Counted from the stretch's first letter, positions 36,088 to 47,191 are shown. The stretch is DNA of 64,000 bases from Acidipropionibacterium virtanenii (GCF_003325455.1 NZ_CP025198.1:1426001-1490000); one strand, 5' to 3'. A program made the numbers and translations. Notes: generated from the letters alone by a model not told the origin.

Positions 36088-36651
36088 GTGAATCGCCCGC
36101 CCGTGTTCTCCCGCCTTCGTCGCCGGCACCTGCTGGAGTTCCTCAAGTTCGGGGTGGTCGGAGGCTCCGGTGTCCTGGTCAACATGATCGTCGCGATCAT
36201 CATGAACAAGGCGAACGGCGGAGCTGAGAACTCCCAGGAGATCCTGTTCAACCTCCTGGGGACGCCGTGGAACTTCCGCTTCACGAGTCTCGTGTGGCTC
36301 GTCTCGTTCATCGTCGCCAACATCGCCAACTTCCAGCTCAACCGCAGCTGGACCTTCAAGAGGGATCGGCGCCGGGGCTGGTGGGCGGAGTTCCTGCCGT
36401 TCTTCTCCATCGGTGCGATCGCGGCCTTCGTGGGCATGTTCATCAAGATCGCGCTGACCAACCCGACCTCGCCCGTCTTCCTGTCGTCGGGGTTCTTCCA
36501 CGGGCAGACGGGGCTCCACTCCCGGGAGTACTGGTCGCAGATCATCACCATCATCGTGACGATGCCCATCAACTTCCTGGTGAACAAGCTGTGGACCTTC
36601 AGGGCGGTGCGGGCATCGACTCCGGAGCCGTCGAATGTGAACAGCGTCTGA
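36088..36651 (+). CDS. GtrA-like small polytopic membrane protein
   Basis: The 187-residue protein has four predicted helices: EFLKFGVVGGSGVLVNMIVAII, SLVWLVSFIVANIANFQLNRSWTF, FFSIGAIAAFVGMFIKIAL and IITIIVTMPINFLVNKLWTF. The K-F-G-V-V-G-G start, the N-x-x-W-T-F motif in helix 2 and the same motif in the last helix (NKLWTF) fit the GtrA/DPMS family, thought to flip polyprenyl-linked sugars. There is an inserted loop after helix 1 (about 40-65). No glycosyltransferase gene is next to it, so its partner is unknown. Confidence 0.75.
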   Translation: MNRPPVFSRLRRRHLLEFLKFGVVGGSGVLVNMIVAIIMNKANGGAENSQEILFNLLGTPWNFRFTSLVWLVSFIVANIANFQLNRSWTFKRDRRRGWWAEFLPFFSIGAIAAFVGMFIKIALTNPTSPVFLSSGFFHGQTGLHSREYWSQIITIIVTMPINFLVNKLWTFRAVRASTPEPSNVNSV

Positions 36652-36777
36652 AGATATGCTTAAAGCATGCTGTGATGCGGGTGTTGCGGTTGGATCTGAG
36701 GGTTCAGGCAACGCAGGATTGATGATTGTGTGCGGGCGCAGGGCTCGCACCATCAGTTCCCGGAAGGCAGACCTCAG

Positions 36778-36999
36778 GTGGCTCTGACTCTCATCATCTC
36801 GATGGCTCTTATTCTTCTTGTCGCCGTCGGCATCGGCACGGTGGTGTGGACGGGCCTGCGGGATCCGAAGACGCCCGTGCAGGGATCCGGGGCATCGGCC
36901 GCCGCAGCGCGCTGGGGCAGAGTCCTCAACGGGGACGACGATGACGTCGCGGGTGCCCTGCGCGCCATCCGGGTGCCCGTCTCCACGGGCCGCCACTGA
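36778..36999 (+). CDS. Small single-pass membrane protein of unknown function
   Basis: The likely product has 73 residues: a hydrophobic helix (LTLIISMALILLVAVGIGTVVW) then a short soluble tail with an acidic patch (NGDDDDVAGALRAIR). I do not recognise a family. GGAAGG ends ten bases before GTG 36778. An earlier GTG at 36730 would add sixteen residues without a ribosome site. Codon use in the frame is GC-ending like its neighbours. It lies between the GtrA-like gene and ftsY, where smc is found in many actinobacteria. Confidence 0.5.
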   Translation: MALTLIISMALILLVAVGIGTVVWTGLRDPKTPVQGSGASAAAARWGRVLNGDDDDVAGALRAIRVPVSTGRH

Positions 37000-37019
37000 T
37001 CCCCTGGCGGGCGACCGCA

Positions 37020-37025
37020 TAGGAT
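37020..37025 (+). promoter_or_regulatory. -10 of leaderless promoter, ftsY
   Basis: TAGGAT, six bases (CTGACC), then GTG at 37032. Confidence 0.6.
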
Positions 37026-37031
37026 CTGACC

Positions 37032-38225
37032 GTGTCTGCTGACTTGGTGATCCTGCTGATCCTCATCGTCCTGGCCGCGGCAATCGCGGTTTCGACGGTG
37101 GTAGCCCTTTACTCCCGCCACAAGAACAAACTCCCTCCGAAGCCGACGACCGGTGAGGTGGAGGCGCCACCCGCCGAGGCTCCACAGGCCGAGGTCGAGC
37201 CCGGACCGGTCGAGGTCGGCGAACCCGCACCCGAGCCCCCGGCCGGGACCGCTGAGCCCGAGGCGGCGCCCGAACCCGAGATCCCGGCCGTCGAGGAGCC
37301 CGAGGCTCCGGCATCGCGCATGGCGCGGCTGCGCCGCAGGCTGGCCAGCAGCAACAATGCCCTGGCCCGAGGTCTGGCCCAGCTGCTGAGCGCCGACCGG
37401 ATCGACGAGGACACCTGGGACGATTTCGAGACCACCCTCATCACATCGGACCTGGGGGTGGCCCCCACCGCCGAACTCGTCGAGAAGCTGCGCGGCGAGC
37501 TGGCGGTCGACGGCGTCTCGGACCCGGAGAAGGCCCGGACCGTCCTCACCCGCGAGCTCACGAACCTGGTGGGCCCGGATCTGGACCGCTCCCTCAATCT
37601 TGACCATCCGGAGGGCAGGCCCGCCGTCGTCCTGATGGTCGGCGTCAACGGGACCGGGAAGACCACCACCTGCGGCAAGCTCGCCCGGGTACTGGTGGCA
37701 GAGGGCAGGACGGTACTGCTAGGAGCCGCCGACACCTTCCGGGCGGCGGCGGGCGAGCAGCTGGAGACCTGGGGGGAGCGTGTGGGCGTGCGCACCATCC
37801 GCAAGGAGGAGGGTGCCGATCCCGCCTCGGTGGCCTATCAGGCCGTCGAGACCGGCATCAACGAGGGAGTCGACGTGGTGCTCGTCGACACCGCCGGAAG
37901 GCTCCACACCAAGACCGGCCTGATGGACGAGCTCGGCAAGGTCAAGCGGGTCATCGAGAAGCTGGCCCCGGTCAGCGAGGTGCTGCTGGTGCTCGACGCC
38001 ACCACGGGCCAGAACGGCCTCATCCAGGCCCGGATCTTCTCCGAGGTCGTCGACGTGTCCGGGATCGTGCTGAGCAAGCTGGACGGTTCCGCGAAGGGCG
38101 GCATCGTCGTCCAGGTGCAGCGCGAGCTCGGAGTCCCGGTCAAGCTCATCGGGCTGGGAGAGGGAGCCGACGATCTGGCCCCCTTCGAGCCCGATCAGTT
38201 CGTCTCGGGCCTGATGGGGGAGTAG
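37032..38225 (+). CDS. ftsY: Signal recognition particle receptor FtsY
   Basis: FtsY docks ribosome-SRP complexes at the membrane. This 397-residue form has an N-terminal membrane helix (LVILLILIVLAAAIAVSTVVALY), as is usual in actinobacteria, then a Pro/Glu/Ala linker (about 38-95) and the NG domain. GTPase motifs are VNGTGKTTTCGKLA (G1), DTFRAAAGEQLE, DTAGRLHTKTGLMDEL (G3), DATTGQNG, SKLDGSAKGG (G4) and GLGEGADDL. The start codon is placed by the TAGGAT hexamer. An esterase gene separates it from ffh. Confidence 0.96.
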   Translation: MSADLVILLILIVLAAAIAVSTVVALYSRHKNKLPPKPTTGEVEAPPAEAPQAEVEPGPVEVGEPAPEPPAGTAEPEAAPEPEIPAVEEPEAPASRMARLRRRLASSNNALARGLAQLLSADRIDEDTWDDFETTLITSDLGVAPTAELVEKLRGELAVDGVSDPEKARTVLTRELTNLVGPDLDRSLNLDHPEGRPAVVLMVGVNGTGKTTTCGKLARVLVAEGRTVLLGAADTFRAAAGEQLETWGERVGVRTIRKEEGADPASVAYQAVETGINEGVDVVLVDTAGRLHTKTGLMDELGKVKRVIEKLAPVSEVLLVLDATTGQNGLIQARIFSEVVDVSGIVLSKLDGSAKGGIVVQVQRELGVPVKLIGLGEGADDLAPFEPDQFVSGLMGE

Positions 38226-38232
38226 ACCGGCG

Positions 38233-39360
38233 ATGAGCCTGGACGGGAGCATCCTCAGCCCGGGTCTGGCCGATGCCATGACGGTCCTCGCCGTCATGAT
38301 GCCTCTGGGGGTCGGCACCGTCTGCGCGATCCGCTCAGGAGGCACGTGGTGGCGCCGAGTCCTGCGAGGGGCGATCGGAGGGGTGGCCGTGGTCGCCTGC
38401 CAGGGGATCGCTCTGGTCGCGGTGCTGCTGCAGGTCGACCGGTCCTACGGTATGTACACCAGCTGGAGCCAGCTCCTCGGGCGCCAGGCCCCGGCTCCGC
38501 ATGGGGATCTGGTGAGGATCCGGCACTCGCCGGTGCGCGGAATCCCGATCTCCAAGGACAACCCCCATCCCGAGGGGGAGTGGAGCGGAATCAATGTCGA
38601 CGGCACCGACCCGATGTACTCCCACCTCCCGGTCTGGCTGCCTCCGCAGTACTTCGAGAAGTCCCAGGCGCACGTGTCCTTCCCGGTCCTCTACTGGGTC
38701 GGGGGCCTCAATGACACGGGCGAGCACGCCAACATCACCGTCCCGATCACCGGCCCCGCCCAGACGCTGATCAAGGACAGGCAGGTCAACCCCTTCGCGA
38801 TCGTCTTCCTGCCCGGGCGCATCCGCGAGGGACAGGACACCGAGTGCACCAACATCGGGGGGATCGATCACCAGTCGTGGATCCTCGACACCGTGATGCC
38901 GAAGGTGGAGAAGCACTTGCGCGTCGGGCATCTCCGCGGCCTGCGGTTCATCGCCGGATACAGCACCGGTGGGTACTGCGCCGCCAACCTCACCTCGAAG
39001 TATCCCGACCGGTTCAACGCCGGATTCGGCCTGGCGCCCTACTTCCATCCCCTCTTCGATCCTCCGCAGTCCTCCCAGGCCGCGCCTCTGCTGATCTCGG
39101 AGAACTCGGTGCTGAACCGGGTCCGGGACGGCCATGTGCGCCGGGACGTGAAATTCCTCTCGGTGATCAGCAGGACCGACATGCAGGCCTGGAGCGATCC
39201 GGCCAGCAAGGGGGAGGTCGACGGCGAGGAGTTCTGGCAGAAGGCCCGCAGGACGCCCGAGTACTCGTTCATCCTGCTCAAGCAGGGCGGCCACAACACC
39301 GGCACCTACGCCCCCTACGTTCCCCAGTCCCTGGAATGGCTGGGCCAGTACGGCCTGTGA
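38233..39360 (+). CDS. Putative alpha/beta-hydrolase esterase with N-terminal membrane helices
   Basis: The 375-residue protein has two hydrophobic segments (about 13-30 and 45-70), then an extracytoplasmic-type hydrolase domain resembling the esterase/antigen-85 group. It has FPVLYWVGGLNDTGEHANI, FAIVFLPGRIREGQDTECTNIGG and the nucleophile elbow FIAGYSTGGYCAANL (G-x-S-x-G as GYSTG). GGHNTGTYAPY holds the likely catalytic His. The catalytic acid was not assigned. It starts seven bases after ftsY, so it is probably co-transcribed. Its place between ftsY and ffh is unusual: mycobacteria carry amtB-glnB-glnD there. Confidence 0.75.
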   Translation: MSLDGSILSPGLADAMTVLAVMMPLGVGTVCAIRSGGTWWRRVLRGAIGGVAVVACQGIALVAVLLQVDRSYGMYTSWSQLLGRQAPAPHGDLVRIRHSPVRGIPISKDNPHPEGEWSGINVDGTDPMYSHLPVWLPPQYFEKSQAHVSFPVLYWVGGLNDTGEHANITVPITGPAQTLIKDRQVNPFAIVFLPGRIREGQDTECTNIGGIDHQSWILDTVMPKVEKHLRVGHLRGLRFIAGYSTGGYCAANLTSKYPDRFNAGFGLAPYFHPLFDPPQSSQAAPLLISENSVLNRVRDGHVRRDVKFLSVISRTDMQAWSDPASKGEVDGEEFWQKARRTPEYSFILLKQGGHNTGTYAPYVPQSLEWLGQYGL

Positions 39361-39427
39361 GGTGAGGCGCCGGCGGCGGTACTGTGGACGGTGAATCCCG
39401 CCTCGAGTCCACCGAAGGAACCAGCCC

Positions 39428-41008
39428 GTGTTCGACACACTCCAGGACCGACTCGCCGCGACCTTCAAGGGGTTGCGCGGCAAGGGGCGTCTCACCGACG
39501 CCGACATCGACGCCACAGCCCGTCAGATCCGGATCGCGCTGCTGGAGGCTGACGTCAACCTCGGCGTCGTCAAGGATTTCGTCGCCGCCGTCAAGCAGCG
39601 CTGCCGCGGCGAGGAGCTGTCGAAGGCCCTCAATCCGACCCAGCAGATCATCAAGATCGTCAACGAGGAACTCGTCGAGATCCTCGGCGGACAGACCCGC
39701 ACGGTGCGCTTCGCCAAGAACCCGCCCACCGTCATCATGCTCGCCGGCCTCCAGGGCGCCGGCAAGACCACGCTGGCCGGCAAGCTGGCCCGGTGGTTCA
39801 AGGACGAGGGCCACTCCCCGCTGCTGGCGGCCTGCGACCTTCAGCGGCCCAATGCGGTGACCCAGCTCCAGGTCGTCGGGGAACGTGCCGGGGTGCATGT
39901 CTTCGCCCCCGAGCCCGGCAACGGCGTCGGCGACCCGATCCAGGTGGCCCGCGACTCCGTCGAGGAGGCCCGGCACAAGCTCTACGACGTCCTGATCATC
40001 GACACCGCCGGACGGCTGGGCGTCGACGCCGAGCTGATGCAGCAGGCCGCGGACATCAAGGCGGCCACCGACCCGTCGGAGACCCTCTTCGTCGTCGACG
40101 CGATGATCGGCCAGGACGCGGTCAACACCGCGGTCGCCTTCCAGGAGGGGGTCGGCTTCGACGGGGTCGTGCTCACCAAACTCGACGGCGATGCGCGGGG
40201 CGGCGCCGCCCTGTCGATCGCCCGGGTGGTGGGCAAGCCCATCATGTTCGCCTCCTCCGGCGAAGGGCTCAAGGATTTCGACGTCTTCCACCCCGACCGG
40301 ATGGCCTCGCGGATCCTCGACATGGGCGACATGCTCACCCTCATCGAGCAGGCCGAGAAGGCCTTCGACCAGGAGCAGTCGCAGGCGGCCGCCGAGAAGC
40401 TGATGGCCGGCAAGGGCCAGTTCGGCCTGGATGACTTCCTGGGCCTGATGCGCCAGATGCGCCAGATGGGCCCGATGTCGAAGATCATGGGAATGCTGCC
40501 CGGCGTCGGGCAGATGAAATCGGTCAGTGACATCGACGAGCGCGAGGTGGACCGTATCGAGGCGATCATCTGCGCCATGACCCCGGCGGAACGGGCCGAC
40601 GTCGGGATCCTCAACGGCTCCCGGAGAGCCAGGATCGCCAGGGGCACCGGCGTCGAGGTGCGCGACGTCAACAACCTCGTCAACCGATTCGTCGACGCCC
40701 GCAAGATGATGAACCAGATGAGCCAGGGCATGGGCGGCGGCATGATGGGCTCGATGGCCAGGCACGGCGCCAAGCAGCAGAAGAAGAAGCAGCAGAAGCG
40801 CCGCAAGGGGTCCTCCGGGAACCCGGCCAAGCGGGCCGCCCAGGAGAAGGGGGCCCGCGAACCGGCGGCGCAGCCGACCGGCAACCCGTTCGGCACGCCG
40901 GGCGGGGCTCCCCAGTCCCAGGAGGACCTGCAGAAGGCGATGGCCGACTTCCGGATGCCTCCCGAGATGGAGAAGATGTTCAAGCAGGGCGACAAGGGCC
41001 CGCGCTGA
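39428..41008 (+). CDS. ffh: Signal recognition particle protein Ffh (SRP54)
   Basis: Ffh binds signal sequences of nascent membrane proteins and SRP RNA. The 526-residue protein has the N domain (FDTLQDRLAATFKGLRGKGRL) and the G domain with LAGLQGAGKTTLAGKLA, CDLQRPNAVTQLQ, DTAGRLGVDAELM, LTKLDGDARGGAALS and FASSGEGLKDFDVF. The Met-rich M domain follows (MRQMRQMGPMSKIMGMLPG, MMNQMSQGMGGGMMGSM). The C-terminal basic and Pro-rich tail is longer than in E. coli. The GTG at 39428 has CCGAAGGAACC upstream. No SRP RNA gene was seen nearby. Confidence 0.97.
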   Translation: MFDTLQDRLAATFKGLRGKGRLTDADIDATARQIRIALLEADVNLGVVKDFVAAVKQRCRGEELSKALNPTQQIIKIVNEELVEILGGQTRTVRFAKNPPTVIMLAGLQGAGKTTLAGKLARWFKDEGHSPLLAACDLQRPNAVTQLQVVGERAGVHVFAPEPGNGVGDPIQVARDSVEEARHKLYDVLIIDTAGRLGVDAELMQQAADIKAATDPSETLFVVDAMIGQDAVNTAVAFQEGVGFDGVVLTKLDGDARGGAALSIARVVGKPIMFASSGEGLKDFDVFHPDRMASRILDMGDMLTLIEQAEKAFDQEQSQAAAEKLMAGKGQFGLDDFLGLMRQMRQMGPMSKIMGMLPGVGQMKSVSDIDEREVDRIEAIICAMTPAERADVGILNGSRRARIARGTGVEVRDVNNLVNRFVDARKMMNQMSQGMGGGMMGSMARHGAKQQKKKQQKRRKGSSGNPAKRAAQEKGAREPAAQPTGNPFGTPGGAPQSQEDLQKAMADFRMPPEMEKMFKQGDKGPR

Positions 41009-41009
41009 G

Positions 41010-42191
41010 ATGAGCGAGGAGCGTTCCGGCACGGCGCCGCTGTTCCACACTCACACTCATGACGGGTCCACCCACACCCACGTCGACCAGGCGGCCCTCG
41101 AGCGCCTGGCGCCCGCCGAGGACCTGAGGATCCAGGGCGTCGTGCTGCCCGAAGGCGAGGAACGCGATCTGTGGATCCACGACGGCGTGATCGTCGAGGG
41201 ACCGCTGGCCGGGGCGCGGACGCTGGCCACCGGCTGCTGGGTGATGGCCGGGCTGGTCGACGCCCACAACCACATCGGGCTGGACGCCGCCGGGGCGGTG
41301 AGCCAGGAGGAGGCCGAGCAGCAGGCGATCACCGAGAGCCGCGCCGGGACCCTGCTGATCCGCGACGCCGGATCCCCGGTCGACACGCACTGGATCGATG
41401 ACCGCGACGATCTGCCACGGATCATCCGGGCAGGACGTCATATCGCCCGCCCCAGGCGCTACATCCGCAACTACGCCGCCGAGGTCGACCCGGACGATCT
41501 GGTCGCCGAGGTCGACCGGCAGGCCCGCTCCGGCGACGGCTGGGTGAAACTCGTCGGCGACTGGATCGACCGTGCCGAGGGCGACCTGGCCCCCCTGTGG
41601 CCTCAGGACGTCGCCGCCCGGGCCATCGAGCGGGCCCACCAGCTCGGCGCCCGGGTGACCGCCCACTGCTTCTCCGAGGAGGCTCCCGCACAGCTCGTGG
41701 CCGCAGGCATCGACGGCATCGAGCACGGCACCGGACTGAACGACGAGACGATCTCCGAGATGGCGGTTCGCGGCGTGGCGCTGGTCCCGACCCTGGTCAA
41801 CATCGAGAACTTCCCCTCGATCGCCGCCTCCGCCGACGGCAAGTTCCCCGTCTACGCCGCCCATATGCGGCATCTCTACGCCCGAAACCGGGAGACGATC
41901 GGCAGAGCCGTCGACGCCGGTGTGCCCGTCTACGCCGGTACCGACGCCGGCGGCACCGTGGCCCACGGCCTGGTCGCCGATGAAGTGGCCATGCTCTCCG
42001 GGATCACGGGCCCCGAACACGCCCTGGGCGCGGCCTCCTGGCGGGCCCGGGAATGGCTCGGCGGTGCGGGCCTGGCGGTCGGGGACTCTGCCGACCTGCT
42101 GGTGCTCGGTTCCGATCCGCGGGTCGACGTCTCGGTGCTGCATCACCCCGACCACATCGTCCTGCGCGGGAGAGTGTTGGTGGACCGCTGA
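41010..42191 (+). CDS. Amidohydrolase-family metal-dependent hydrolase
   Basis: The 393-residue protein has the amidohydrolase TIM-barrel set: GLVDAHNHIGLD (HxH), GWVKLVGDW (bridging Lys), VTAHCFSEE (His), DGIEHGTGLND (His) and YAGTDAGGTVAHG (Asp). A gene of this family also follows ffh in Mycobacterium (Rv2915c), so the position is conserved; the substrate is not known. The N-terminus is odd: LFHTHTHDGSTHTHVDQ carries seven histidines in sixteen residues, which could bind metal. It starts one base after the ffh stop. Confidence 0.85.
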   Translation: MSEERSGTAPLFHTHTHDGSTHTHVDQAALERLAPAEDLRIQGVVLPEGEERDLWIHDGVIVEGPLAGARTLATGCWVMAGLVDAHNHIGLDAAGAVSQEEAEQQAITESRAGTLLIRDAGSPVDTHWIDDRDDLPRIIRAGRHIARPRRYIRNYAAEVDPDDLVAEVDRQARSGDGWVKLVGDWIDRAEGDLAPLWPQDVAARAIERAHQLGARVTAHCFSEEAPAQLVAAGIDGIEHGTGLNDETISEMAVRGVALVPTLVNIENFPSIAASADGKFPVYAAHMRHLYARNRETIGRAVDAGVPVYAGTDAGGTVAHGLVADEVAMLSGITGPEHALGAASWRAREWLGGAGLAVGDSADLLVLGSDPRVDVSVLHHPDHIVLRGRVLVDR

Positions 42192-42222
42192 TTACGTCCT
42201 GGTGCGGTCTTGTGGCAGAATG
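42192..42222 (+). promoter_or_regulatory. Candidate promoter for rpsP
   Basis: TTACGT (42192-42197), 18-base spacer, CAGAAT (42216-42221) within TGTGGCAGAATG. An 11-of-12 copy of that string, TGTGACAGAATG, lies at 48055-48066 ahead of rplS. The leader to GTG 42368 would be about 140 bases. Confidence 0.45.
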
Positions 42223-42367
42223 ACGAGAGCTTCTGCCCGACCGGTACCCTCTCATGCCGTTCGGGCGGTCCACCCGGAGTCGCCGACGGGCCTCACACCG
42301 ACCGGCGACGCCATCCGTTCTTCCCGGGGCCAACCCCCGGGTGATCCCAATAGGAGAATCCACACAC

Positions 42368-42769
42368 GTGGCTACCAAGATTCGTCTGAAGCGTCTGGGC
42401 AAGATCCGCACCCCTCACTACCGTGTCGTCATCATGGACTCGCGGACCAAGCGCAACGGTCGCGCCATCGAGGAGATCGGCCAGTACCACCCGAAGAACG
42501 ACCCGTCCGTCATCACGATCGACTCCGAGCGCGCGCAGTACTGGCTCGGTGTCGGCGCCCAGCCCACCGAGGCCGTCGTGGCCCTGCTGAGGCGCACCGG
42601 AGACTGGCAGAAGTTCACCGGCGAGAAGACCAAGGCCGGGATGGAGCCGCAGCCCGTCAAGGCTGACAAGGACGAGCTCTTCAACGCCGCCCTGGCCGAG
42701 CCCGATGACGCCCCCAAGGCTGCACCCAAGAAGGTCGAGGAGGCCCCCGCCGAGAAGGACGAGGCCTGA
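42368..42769 (+). CDS. rpsP: 30S ribosomal protein S16
   Basis: The 133-residue protein starts [25 protein letters not shown] and has [13 protein letters not shown] and [22 protein letters not shown], the S16 signature. The C-terminal 50 residues are a Lys/Glu/Ala/Pro-rich tail common in actinobacteria. TAGGAGAATCC is the ribosome site for GTG 42368. It heads the rpsP-khpA-rimM-trmD unit. Confidence 0.96.
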   Translation: MATKIRLKRLGKIRTPHYRVVIMDSRTKRNGRAIEEIGQYHPKNDPSVITIDSERAQYWLGVGAQPTEAVVALLRRTGDWQKFTGEKTKAGMEPQPVKADKDELFNAALAEPDDAPKAAPKKVEEAPAEKDEA

Positions 42770-42770
42770 C

Positions 42771-43025
42771 ATGCTGGTCGACGCGCTTGAGCACCTCGTC
42801 TCCGGCATCGTGGCCAATCCGGACGACGTGCGCGTCCGCGAGAAGGACCTGCGCCGCGGGCGGATGCTCGAGGTGCGCGTCAACCCGTCGGACATCGGCA
42901 AGGTGATCGGCCGCCAGGGACGTACCGCGTCCTCGCTGCGGACGGTCGTCGACGCCCTGGCCGGCGACGAGCAGGTGCGGGTCGATTTCGTCGACGTCGA
43001 CCGCCGTGGCGGGCGCCGGCGCTGA
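42771..43025 (+). CDS. khpA: KH-domain RNA-binding protein KhpA
   Basis: The 84-residue protein is a single KH domain: LVDALEHLVSGIVANPDDV, then IGKVIGRQGRTASSLRTVV with the GxxG loop (GRQG), and VRVDFVD. KhpA proteins bind RNA, often as a dimer with KhpB, and affect cell size and ribosome-related processes in Gram-positives. It follows rpsP by one base and keeps the usual place before rimM. Confidence 0.94.
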   Translation: MLVDALEHLVSGIVANPDDVRVREKDLRRGRMLEVRVNPSDIGKVIGRQGRTASSLRTVVDALAGDEQVRVDFVDVDRRGGRRR

Positions 43026-43105
43026 GCGTCCCGCGAACCGGTCCCGGAGCGGCCGTGGCCCAGGAGGCCACGGCCGCTCGCACGTCGTCACAGAGGAGAA
43101 CAAGC

Positions 43106-43639
43106 GTGAGTGAACCTGTCGAGGTGGTCGTCGCCCGGATCGGGCGCCCGCACGGGTTGCGCGGCGAGATGACGGTCCGGCTGAGCACCGACGAGCCGGA
43201 CAGGCGATTCACCCCCGGCTCCCGGCTGGTCCTCGGCGGCTCCGGGAGAGTCCTCACCGTCGACTCCTGGCGCAGGGCCTCCGGAAGCGTCCTGCTGCGA
43301 TTCACCGAGGTCGGGGACCGCACCGCGGCCGAGGCCATCCAGGGGGAGGAGCTCAGCGCCCGCGTCGACGCCGACGAGCGGCCCGAGGCCCCCGAGGAGT
43401 ACTACGACCGGCAGCTGCGCGGCCTGCAGGCCCGCGACTCGCGCGGACAGCCCCTCGGTCGGGTGACGGCCGTCATCCACATGCCCGCCCAGGACCTGCT
43501 GGCGATCGATGTCGACGGCACCGAACGCCTGGTGCCCTTCGTCGCGGAGCTCGTGCCCCAGGTCGATCTGGCCGCCGGGACCCTCACTGTCGCCGACGTC
43601 GGCGGGCTGGTCGACGACGATGCCGAGGAGGCCCGTTGA
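43106..43639 (+). CDS. rimM: Ribosome maturation factor RimM
   Basis: RimM acts on the 30S head with S19. The 177-residue protein has VVVARIGRPHGLRGEMTVRL (N-terminal barrel) and YYDRQLRGLQARDSRGQPLGRV with LVPFVAELVPQVDLAAGTLTV (PRC-barrel). GTG 43106 has CAGAGGAGAAC upstream. Its end nearly touches trmD. Confidence 0.95.
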   Translation: MSEPVEVVVARIGRPHGLRGEMTVRLSTDEPDRRFTPGSRLVLGGSGRVLTVDSWRRASGSVLLRFTEVGDRTAAEAIQGEELSARVDADERPEAPEEYYDRQLRGLQARDSRGQPLGRVTAVIHMPAQDLLAIDVDGTERLVPFVAELVPQVDLAAGTLTVADVGGLVDDDAEEAR

Positions 43640-43641
43640 GC

Positions 43642-44355
43642 ATGCCGGGCACGATCCGACTCGATTACGTCTCCATCTTCCCCGAGTACTTCGACGTCCT
43701 GAACATCTCTCTGCTCGGAAAGGCCGCCGAGCACGGCATCGTCGAGGTCCACTCCCACGACCTGCGCACCTGGACCCACGACCGCCACCGCACCGTCGAT
43801 GACACGCCGTGCGGCGGAGGGGCCGGCATGGTGATGAAACCCGATCCGTGGGGGGAGGCCTTCGACGAGCTGCTTGGCACCGAACCGGACCCCGACGTCC
43901 ACGTCGTCATCCCCACCCCGTCCGGCCGCCCCTTCCGCCAGCAGATCGCCGCCGGCCTGTCACAGGCCCACCGCATCGTCTTCTGCTGCGGGCGCTACGA
44001 GGGCATCGATCACCGCGTCATCGAGTACGCCTCCCGGCGGTGGAGTGTCCATGAGCTGAGCCTGGGGGACTACGTCCTCAACGGAGGCGAGGTGGCCGCC
44101 CTGGCCATCACCGAGGCGGTCGTGCGTCTCATCCCCGGGGTGATCGGCAATCCCGACTCACTCACCGAGGAGTCCTATTCCACCGGTCAGGAGGGGCTGC
44201 TCGAGTACCCCGTCTACACCCGGCCGGTGAGCTGGCGGGGGCATCAGGTGCCCGAGGTGCTGATGAGCGGCCACCACGGACGGATCGCGCAGTGGCGTCA
44301 TGACAGGTCGGTCGAGATCACCGCCGAGCGCCGCCCCGACCTGCTCGAGCCCTGA
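43642..44355 (+). CDS. trmD: tRNA (guanine-37-N1)-methyltransferase
   Basis: TrmD methylates G37 and prevents frameshifting. The 237-residue SPOUT enzyme has LDYVSIFPEYFDVL, TVDDTPCGGGAGMVMKPDPW, VIPTPSGRPFRQQIA, FCCGRYEGIDHRV and LSLGDYVLNGGEVAALAI (deep knot). I chose ATG 43642, ten bases after GAGGAGG. TTG 43636 overlaps the rimM stop but is too close to that ribosome site. rplS normally follows trmD; here sdhCAB does. Confidence 0.96.
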   Translation: MPGTIRLDYVSIFPEYFDVLNISLLGKAAEHGIVEVHSHDLRTWTHDRHRTVDDTPCGGGAGMVMKPDPWGEAFDELLGTEPDPDVHVVIPTPSGRPFRQQIAAGLSQAHRIVFCCGRYEGIDHRVIEYASRRWSVHELSLGDYVLNGGEVAALAITEAVVRLIPGVIGNPDSLTEESYSTGQEGLLEYPVYTRPVSWRGHQVPEVLMSGHHGRIAQWRHDRSVEITAERRPDLLEP

Positions 44356-44438
44356 CCATTCGACCAGGCCGGCATCCGGCAGGCGAACTTCTGTGCCTTA
44401 ATCCGGGGGGTCGTTACCCGTTCGCGTTCGCTGTTGGC

Positions 44439-44444
44439 TATGGT
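44439..44444 (+). promoter_or_regulatory. -10 of leaderless promoter, sdhCAB
   Basis: TATGGT, six bases (GTCGCC), then GTG at 44451. Confidence 0.6.
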
Positions 44445-44450
44445 GTCGCC

Positions 44451-45166
44451 GTGGCGACTACAACACTTAGTACTCATCAGAGAGCGGTGCGGTCGAGCGT
44501 CGCGGCGAAGGCCCTCATGGCCGTCACCGGGCTCTTCCTGATCATCTTCCTGCTCTTCCATATGTTCGGGAACCTCAAGATTCTCACCGGAGCCGAGCAC
44601 TTCAATCACTACGCGGCCTTCCTGCGCGAGATCCTGAACCCGATCCTTCCCGGAGACACCTTCCTGTGGCTCTTCCGCCTGGTGCTGCTGGCGGCCCTCG
44701 TGCTGCACATCTGGTCCGCGATCCGGGTGACCAAGCAGAACCACAAGGGCAGTGGTGGCGTGGGTCGGTACTCGATCAAGAAGTCCCTCTCACCGAACAA
44801 CTCCTACGCGGCACGGACCATGATCTGGAGCGGCATCATCGTCGTGCTCTTCGTCGTGATGCACCTGCTGCAGTTCACCATCGCGCCTGATTTCTTCAAC
44901 AATCCGCACAGTGGCCCTGACGGGCGCGCCGGGATGGTCTACACCGCCTTCGGCAACTGGATCTTCCTGGTCGTCTACCTGATCGCCATCGCCGCTGTCT
45001 GTGCCCATGTCAGCCACGGCTTCTGGAGCGCCTTCGCCACTCTCGGCGTCAACGTCTCCGGAGTCGCCCGCAAGATCATCCGGGTCTGCTCCTGGCTGGT
45101 CGGGTTCGTCATCTTCGTCGGCTTCATGGTGCCGCCGTTCCTCGTCTTCTTCGGAGTGATCAACTG

Positions 45167-45167
<1 letters not shown>
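44451..45167 (+). CDS. sdhC: Succinate dehydrogenase/fumarate reductase, cytochrome b subunit
   Basis: The 238-residue membrane anchor has five helices, beginning [24 protein letters not shown], of the single-polypeptide Bacillus/Wolinella type (cytochrome b558) that carries two haems and a menaquinone site. Haem-ligand candidates are the His in [23 protein letters not shown] and CAHVSHGFW. In propionibacteria this complex works as fumarate reductase in the succinate-propionate pathway. The start is leaderless in pattern. It overlaps sdhA (TGATG). Confidence 0.94.
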
Positions 45168-47187
<2,020 letters not shown>

Positions 47188-47191
<4 letters not shown>

